Source: Saturnia japonica (taxonomy: Eukaryota; Arthropoda; Insecta; Lepidoptera; Saturniidae). Taken from it: a stretch of DNA of 64,000 bases. The notes below the pieces were generated by a model, which did not search any database, was not told where the DNA came from, and was given only the letters and a program-made list of their open reading frames with translations. The stretch spans positions 15,314,001 through 15,378,000 of the forward strand of contig CM065309.1 of NCBI GenBank assembly GCA_033032175.1. Direction: 5' to 3'. This document shows positions 24,501 through 33,500 of the stretch, one piece after another (position 1 is the first letter of the stretch; each line of letters starts with the position of its first letter). The position numbers were made by a program, and so were the translations under genes.

Positions 24501-27500
24501 AAAGAAACTATCTTAGATCCCCGCTTCAAAAAATTACATTTCATGTCAGCATTGGCTGGTGCTCATGCAATATCCGATCTATCAAAAGAAATAATTTCAG
24601 AACACAAAATAAGAGAAATCGTTCACCTACAATAGGCGCTTCTCCACGTGGAGAAAAAGAAATAACTTCATCATTATGGGATCGACATGAAGATATGCTC
24701 TTGAAAAATATGGCCAATGCCAATGAAGTTTCTGGCAGAAGTTTTGGTACAATACCTGCTGAATTAAAGCAGTATTTAGATCAGCCAAATATTTCAAGGT
24801 CATCAAACACCCTGAAATTTTGGATTGACAGTAGGCATTTTACTCCTGTCCTATCAGAAATAGCAGTTAAATATTTAATTTCTTCTGCTACATCTGTAGC
24901 ATCTGAACGAGTTGCTTCTACAATCAATCTTTTAGTGCCTAATAATCGTAGTAGCCAAACAGCTGAACATATAAAACAAAGAGTATTTTTTAAAACTCTT
25001 ACTGAAAAATATTGGTATACATAATTGTCTTATTTAAATTTAAAAAACAATTACTAATAACTATAACCTAACACTTATGTACATTCATAATTTAATTTGT
25101 TTAATAAATTTACTGGAATATAAATTGTGTAATCATTTTTGAGTTGACATACGATTTTTTTTTTAAATAAAGCCGATATATCGAAATATCGATATTTTTA
25201 TTCGATATATCGAACTCCGATATTGATATATTTAAAAATATCGATATATCGAAAATCCGATATTTAATAAAATATCAAAAGTCCTACTTCTTTTTCTAAA
25301 ATAAAACTAGCCTTACTCCTTATACCATCAGCTATCTGCCAGTGAAATCCCATCAAAATCACAAAAATTATATTTTTATTTGTTTGTTATAAGTATCGTA
25401 TACACTTTCAATACATTTAGTAAAAAGCTTTTATTTTGTCTTAACAAACAAATTTTATTCAGTCGTATGGATTTAGTCAAAGTATATGACAATGCATATA
25501 TATGCTACTTACTGAAAACTAGGTGGTGTTGGTGATCTTGATCTTTCCACACGACGCGACCTCGGTGATTCCCTGTGACGCTCACGTTCCCGTGACCTGC
25601 TGCGTGATCTAGATCTTGACTTTGACCTTGACCTTCTACGACCTAAAACAAACATTAATCATATTTCTAAGAGTATATACCAAGTATACATATTTATTGA
25701 GTCATCAATATGACCTTGAATGTGCTAAAATGCTAAATGATCAATGGATCAGGTACTTTTATGACAAGAGCCGATACAATTTTATGAAATTGTGAAGGTT
25801 ATAAAACAGTTATACGGAAATTATGTTCCTCTTAAAACCTTGATTTAGAGTATATTTTATAATATTATTTAATAGAACAATATTATAAACACGAAAGTGA
25901 GTACGTTTGTTGTTTTTATAGCTAAGGAATATATCTAAAGGGTTTGGTAGAAAGATAACTTGAAAGTTCATTTGAACTTACTTACTTTGAACACTACAAT
26001 TCTTTATGAAATCTTACATGGACTTAGCTTAACATTCTGTTTGAACAGATGTCAGGTATGTGACCTTAATAGAAGGTGACAACAATTATTTTCTTTTCAA
26101 TAAGATGTAAAGCCTTTTTTTAAATATCTTTACTATAGGTTTAGCAGTTAACCAAAATAGCACCTGATGTTAAGAGATTGAAGGAACACACTAAGCCTAA
26201 AGGAATTCGCCCTCGAATGGAGCTACCGGACTACACTTATAGGGTGCTCAGTTACAGATTTTTAATTTCACGGTACCAACTTTACATAAGTTATTATGAA
26301 ACAAGCCAGACCTGTACTACTAGTGTGCAAAAAGCTGGTTTTCTATATAGATTCAAGCATCTGGAAACAACAAGAATTCTTCCGGATGTCTTTAGCAATT
26401 CCAGGCAGCTAAGAGATTTCCTACAAAAACGGCAAGCAGGACTAAAGACAGGACAACATATATCAACCATCTGTTAACACACATTACCTACCTAATATGT
26501 GTGTACCTGGAATGTAGTTACGTTGTGTTATGGTAAATACTAAATAGTTATAAAACACGGAAAAACAAATACATGCAAGCAACATTAAAAATATTATGTA
26601 CTTTCTCTTTCCCGATCTCTCCTCCATAAAGACGTCTTTTTTCTAGGTGACGGTGAACGCGATCGCGATTTAGCCGGCGAACGCTTTTCGGGTGTTTTAC
26701 TCCTCGATCTAAAAAGATTTTATTCATTGTACTGAAACTTTTTGTAAATAAACTCATGGACAAGATTAGAGGAATGCAAAAATTTGTTTTATATATTTAA
26801 TTAATTTCTCCTGTTGTAACTATCGTATGTACGTACATTAGTAAATCCTATTTAAAAAAGTTTTGGAATATATTTTTTACTTCACTTCTTTTACGTAATT
26901 ATTGCGTTTTTCCTACTGTGAAATTCTTTGAAGTTTGAGTATAAAAATTTTGGTTTTGTTTAAATTTTTGCCATGGACCGCCTTGTTTATCGTGTTATGA
27001 GTGAATTGTTACTGCAAATAAACTGAGAAACTCAAGTTGCTAGGGCGACAGCCCTGAGTAACAACTTTAATTAAAAATGGGCACTCCTACAATCATGTGT
27101 CCCAAACATTACAACTATCAAAATCTGTGATGCACCATGTTGTCAAGAGGTATCGGCAGACCGGACAGTATAGGAGACTCGCAGACCAAGAACGTAAACG
27201 GAAAACTGTGGCCAGAAATGTCCGGTTCGGTAACCAGAGTGCTTAGAAACTGGACCTCAACTTCTTCTGGAATAAGAACGAAGCTCCGAGAAGTTCGAGG
27301 GGTTTACAATAAGCACAAAAACTGTTGCTACATCCTATTGAGTAGTTCGAGTTATTGTTGTGCGCAATCACAAAACTTGGAGTGACTAAGCTTGGGTCAA
27401 GTTCTAATCACAGATGAGTCCAAATTTTACCTGAAGTCAGACGACGGAAGGATTAAAGTGTGGAAACGCCTGAGAGAAAGGTATGCTCAGTGCAACATCA

Positions 27501-30500
27501 TTGAAAAGGGGCATATGGTGGATGGTCAGTTATAATAGTGTGGGGCCACGTATGGAACTCCACGCCATTGGCCACTAACAGCGGCACAATATGTTACTGA
27601 GATTTTGGAAGAATTTAGTGCCATTTGCCCCTTTCATAGGAGATGGATTTGTTTTTATGCATGATAAAGCACGCCGCCATACTGCGGCCGTAGTTGTCGA
27701 ATACCTTCCAGACGCTGAAATCAATGCTATGCGTGGCCACAGCGCTCGCATGACTTAATTCGCATAGAGCCGGTATGAGAACACAAATTAAGAAAAGAAA
27801 TCCTGCCATCGCTAATTTGAGAGATCGTAAAAATGTATTACAGGAGAAATGGAATGCAATCATACTAGATTTTACTGAACTTTAGTGTATAAGTTAAACA
27901 AGGAGACTGAAGTAATTCGAAGAGCTAGAGAGGGTACCTTTCACAAGCATATATATATGTATGTACATATAGATATGTATGTTAAAAAATGTTTCCTGTA
28001 AAATTTTCCTTTTATAGGGTTCTATACCTCAATAGGAACCCTTAAAAGATCACTTTGTTGTCAGTATGTATGTCAAGAAACTTTTTCTCAGGAACGCGTG
28101 GAGGGAAGTATCAAGTTGAAATTAATATCAAATACTCAGGTCTGCAATCACTTGGGAGTTGCCAAAAAAATCAAACTTCTAAGTTGAAGCAATAAAAAAA
28201 TACGGCTGTTTATGTCACATATTTTAACAACTGCAAAGGGAATAAAAACCTATAGGGTATTTCCGTTTCACCTAGAATCATGACATTTGGCTCGTGGCAT
28301 AAGTAAAGGAAAAAATCCGTAAAACCGTAAATTTGGAATTAAATAACTATTTTTTTTTTTTGTTATTACAATGTTATTTGCCGTTGGTAAACTGACCGCG
28401 GCATATATCAATGTATGGGGACAAGTTTTTCAACGGCAAAGTTAAGTTTGCCCCTCAATATAGTTTCTTTTCGTTAAAATTGTTTGGTGCTTTCTTCAGT
28501 AATATTACCTAATTATTTTGGTGAATGTGGATGTACAATTGCGGAACTCTCAGTGCTAGTCTTTTCTTAATTTGGTTGGTTTTTATCAAAAGATAGTTTA
28601 TGTTTTCGACGTTTGCAATTCTAAATTAACGAACAATAAGCAAAATCCAAATTAATAAACTTAACCAAATATCCATGATATTTTGTTTTGTAACACTTTT
28701 TTTGTGCTTCCTCTAAATTTGTCCAAGATGTTTGATGAAAGAAAAATGTTTTTTAGTGTGTTATATAAGGTATAGCGTAAAAGCGGACAAAGAAATTAAC
28801 ATGCTGTGCCTAGAAAAGGAGGTAGATTTTGAGTGGCTACACGTCTTCGTACGATGAACAAGGAACAGAAGCATTAACACTTTGGTAGGAGTTTTTGGCG
28901 GGATCTTAATTTGTCATATAGTTGTTTTTAATTCACGAAATATAAATAAAATGATTGAGATTTAACGTTGTGTGCACATCACACAAAAACCAAAGGATAG
29001 ATTTTAATTTTTTTTTTTGTTTTACTCCTTATATACTTGGACATAATAAAAAAAAATCATGACATCTTCATTAAAAAAAAGTTATGATTTTCTTAAGAAA
29101 CTACGATTTTTATATACATTACGCGTTCTTCTGTCTTCCACAGCTAGTTTAACCATATATTGTTTATCTAACTTTACGTAATAAAGTTTGATTATTGTGC
29201 ACTAGTGGAGTGAATTAAAATAATAACATGGACCATTAGCACTAATTTGCTAAAAAAAACTCCCTGGAAAGTTCCAGCAAGGATGTTTTATCATTTTGCC
29301 AATACTTTGTTAAACAATTTTCAACTAAAGGTGGTACTAATTAGAAGAGCAGGCTAAGTTTTTCCTTTGTTTATAATAAATGTTTAATTTTATATATCTA
29401 TCCTTTCCTATCTTAAATTAATAACCTTATGTTAAGTTTAACCTAACTTAGTAATAATTTATGATTATTATACATAATATTTTATTGAAAGTATTATAAC
29501 ATTACCTATATCTTCTTCCAGGTGGAGGCGGTTGTTTTTGCAAGTCTTTTGGAATAGGGCTGGGTGATTTAGATTTCTGCCGATAACCTTGTGCTATGGC
29601 CTCTTCTTTTAGTTTTCTGGCAGCATTTTTAGCCTTGTAGTATTCATACAGACCTAGTTTTTCCCAACCCTCACTGAAATAATATAAAATGTTTATAAAA
29701 TTCTATAATTTGTGGAAGAATACTATATTAAAAATAAACAAATCGAACTTGTCTCTAGGGCGTTCATGATTTGGCGATGCATAGAATGCATCGACTGCAG
29801 CTAATAGTCGATCATTAGGTGGAGCTGGCGGTGGTAACCGAATTCTCGCTGGGTCTAGTGGTTTATATTTATCATCTTCCAGCTGTAACAAGTTAACTAG
29901 TTAGCAACTATTTTAATCCCGGAGTAGACAACTTTTGGAAAATTGTATTTCCACCTTACATTTATTACATTTACGATTACTTGTTATTCATTATTAAATA
30001 ACAAGTGAAAAAAGTGTAAGGTAATTTGAGGGACTGACTACATTGGATCTCAAAAGCAGCGAAGGATTCTAGAGAATCCTGAGCGGAGCGATGGATACTA
30101 AGGCACGCGATTTTTTTTTCACGAGTTATGTATTCTGGTTTTTAACATACACTGAGAAAAATTCGATAATTGGACGAGAATTGAGAGTGAAAATTCAAGG
30201 ACGCGTTAGGTTTATGCACATTTCGTTACATGAGAGAGAAGAAAGATCGTGACCACCATACATAGTGATAAACCAATTAGTGATTTTCTTTTGGATTGTC
30301 GCATTCCGGGATCAGTAGGTGTATATACAGTAATAGTGCGGGGTGATAGCTGTCCATACACATAGTGATAAACCCATAACTGACTTTCATTTTAAGAAGT
30401 TTCACCTCTATCACGTGTATGGTACTGCAAGCGTAATTTTTATGTATGAAATTCGTGCTTGTTTCAAAGAAAAAATTTTAAACAACTGAGTAAAGCAAAG

Positions 30501-33500
30501 TTTTATTGACTGTTGTTGTTGAATACAATGCCCTTTTTCGAGGGTAGTAAAAACATATTTCTTAATCTAAATAAACAGCATGCCGAAGAAACGCGGCATG
30601 ACGTCGTCATTCAATAAATGAAACTAAAGAAAGATATTAATTGCAAAGTTGAGTGTACTAGAATTTTAGTTTAATGTTATGAAATTTCTACAGCATCTAT
30701 ATAATTTTAATGCCACTATTTCAACACTTAGCAATAATTTTAGTCACTTGTCTCAAGATACTCTGAATTGTGTATGTGCACTGTACAATGATTTCACATT
30801 TCTGTATGGTATTTCCTTTTATGTGAGGCACAGACAAAAAAAAAGGTAATTTTCGGAATGAATAAATAAACAATTATGTATTTTTCCCAAACATGTATTG
30901 TTTTAGGATTTTTATCAATAGACCAATATTATTATTTTTTTTATATATCTGCAATCAGTTCAACTATTAGCAAATGTGTTGATTGATAGTAAATAATTAA
31001 TAATTTTTAAACATATTGTCAACTGGCAGATACTACATAAAATAAATGGAAAACAAACTTGAAAGTAATTACCATAATAAGCGGAACCATCAAACCAGCT
31101 GGTAACTCAAAATATGGTACAGAGGGCATTAATTCTTCATTATTTATCTCTGGAAACGGAGGGAACCCAGGTGGTGGCTTACTTAGATCTGGTAAGCCAT
31201 TTTGGAATGCTAACAAAGCAGAGTTATCATTAGGTTTAAAACCAGGAGGTGGTTGAGAGAAATTTATATTTACAAGATTCAACAAATCTGGTTCTTCTGA
31301 TATGTCTTTTCTCGTTTTAGTAATATGATCAAATGTTTGACTGTCATAACTGTTTTCATTCCCACTTATACTGTTATTGGAAGCATAGTTATCACCACTC
31401 TCACTGCCAAATTGGCAGTTTGAATTAAAATTTTGGTCATATCCTCCCATCTGTGAAAAGGTTTGATCACTGAAATTGTTGTGAAAATTTTGCTGCTGCA
31501 TATTATCTTTATCTTCATGGGTACTTTGCATGTCAAAAGCATGTTTCTGCATTTCTAATTGTTGTATTTGTTGCATTGTGTGACTGAGAAATGCTTGATG
31601 TTGACTTTGGTAACTGAAAATGTTAATAACATATTTATTACTTGAATAATTGATGTTTATTTATATTAATAAATGACTACATACTTTTCAAAAGTAGATT
31701 TAGTCTGTTGTGTTAAATGTTCTATTGCATTGGAGTGCTGCGAAATTAGATTGTTCTGATATTCCTGATAGGAGATGGTGGGGCTCTTCATTTTCTCAAT
31801 AACAGATGTATCAAAATAGTTAGACTTGGACTCCCATAGACGGAGCAGCTTGTTTAACTTAGCCTCCTGTTCCTCAGTAACAGCTGAAACAGGAAAAGAA
31901 TTAAAAAGTTGTCATACAAGTTGAGATGACACTAAGCAAGTTACCTGACTTCTGCAGACCAGGTGATGGTATACTAGAGATGCTTTAAATTGAAGATGAG
32001 AATACACATTCAACAATCAAGAGAGACCTAACTCGAGGGCATTATTATAAATATGTTACCTATACTGGCATTGCAAAACATTGGAACCACCACATTTTCC
32101 AAATTTTTCTTGAGATCTTCTGCGTTTTTGCGTGCACTGTAATTAGGAATAATAGCATCATAGACACCGAATTGAATAATGTGTAATTTATAAAGGGATA
32201 TAAAGAAAATCGAAAAGAATAGAATGTTATCAAACAAATACATAGTATGTGACACAATATTTTCAAAAACATATTATTATAACAGTGAAAAAAAGACAAT
32301 TATATTAATTTATTTTCTATCATAGTTGGAAATAATACAACCTTCTTCCTAGCAATAAATTTATTACAATTATCACAGTAAAATATACAACTGACAACAA
32401 AAATCATGACTTAGTGAATAATCAAGAGAAGTAAAAGAAGATTAATGAACACAAATAGGAATTCAGCCCTTCAAAATATTTTTTTTTGATGTTACATAAT
32501 AAGCAGCATGTTTGTACTAACCAATGGTGTAGAACATCATTGACAAGGTAAATGATGTGAAGTTTTTGCGTAAAAGGTGCTCCTGATTGTGTCACCTTCC
32601 TGAGCAGGTGTTGTGCAATCACTTTACCCGCAGCATGTGTTGTAGCATGCTGTAATATCCAACCTTTGCCTATAATAAAATACACATATGAATCAATTTG
32701 TTCATAATATCCTGAGCAATAATTTTAATAAACTTGTAGAAGGCGCCATCTATTAATAATCTGTTTAACCAACATGACATCTGTTACACTGCTTTCATTC
32801 TATGTAAGAAATATTCACATGGATCAGTTAGTTATATTGTGTCATCAAGTTGAGGTAAAGTTTGTTAGTATATTTGTAGAAAGTAGGTAACTACTGACCT
32901 GATTCCGATAATTCTTTCACTAATAAGAAACTACATAAACACTGAGTGATATAGGCTATATTTTATTGTTAATAAGTTTTAGGGTACCTACGCACTACGC
33001 GGTTGGTCATATAATGACCAGCCATCTGGTTCATCTCAATAAAAAAATGTATGTAAAATTATTTCTAACAGCACTATAGAGCTTATTATAACGACGCTCG
33101 AATCTGCGGCCAAGCCCCCTTGCCCTCCCCCCGGAAATCGCATGCGGTAGATCGGATGGTCAAATAAGCTCTTATGATGCCGCTGCCTGCAAACCGCTCA
33201 GAGCGTTGTGGCCCAACCAACGTCCACCAGTCAAACGGTTCCTATGCCTACTATGTAGATAGAGATTGATTGTGTTAGGTCGCCATTGCCGGCGCTCGTG
33301 TCTGTCGATATCCATTTGAGGTTACGGTGGCGGCTAGCCGCTCAGTGTGTACGTGGCCTTATAATTAACGGGTCTCAAGTTGCGACACGTTGCTATCTTC
33401 TGAATAATTAAAATGATTCGTGGTTTACCATTGTGCACGCATCACGAAAAAACTACGAGATAAATTTTTATAACTTTTTTTTCTTTGACTCCATATGATA

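Larger units (their letters stand above)
10281..25512 (-). other. CHERP intron between RS-rich and G-patch exons, filled with transposons
   Basis: This 15.2 kb intron is mostly three elements: a Gypsy (10495-22001) carrying a BEL/Pao insertion, and a hAT (23221-25286). Subtracting them and their TSDs leaves about 1.6 kb, similar to other introns of the gene. The remaining parts (22007-23212, 25295-25512) show no gene. Confidence 0.85.

Noticed and set aside
26178..26477. Extra CHERP exon or nested gene
   Set aside because: It is antisense to CHERP, has no recognisable domain, and CHERP phases are already complete without it.
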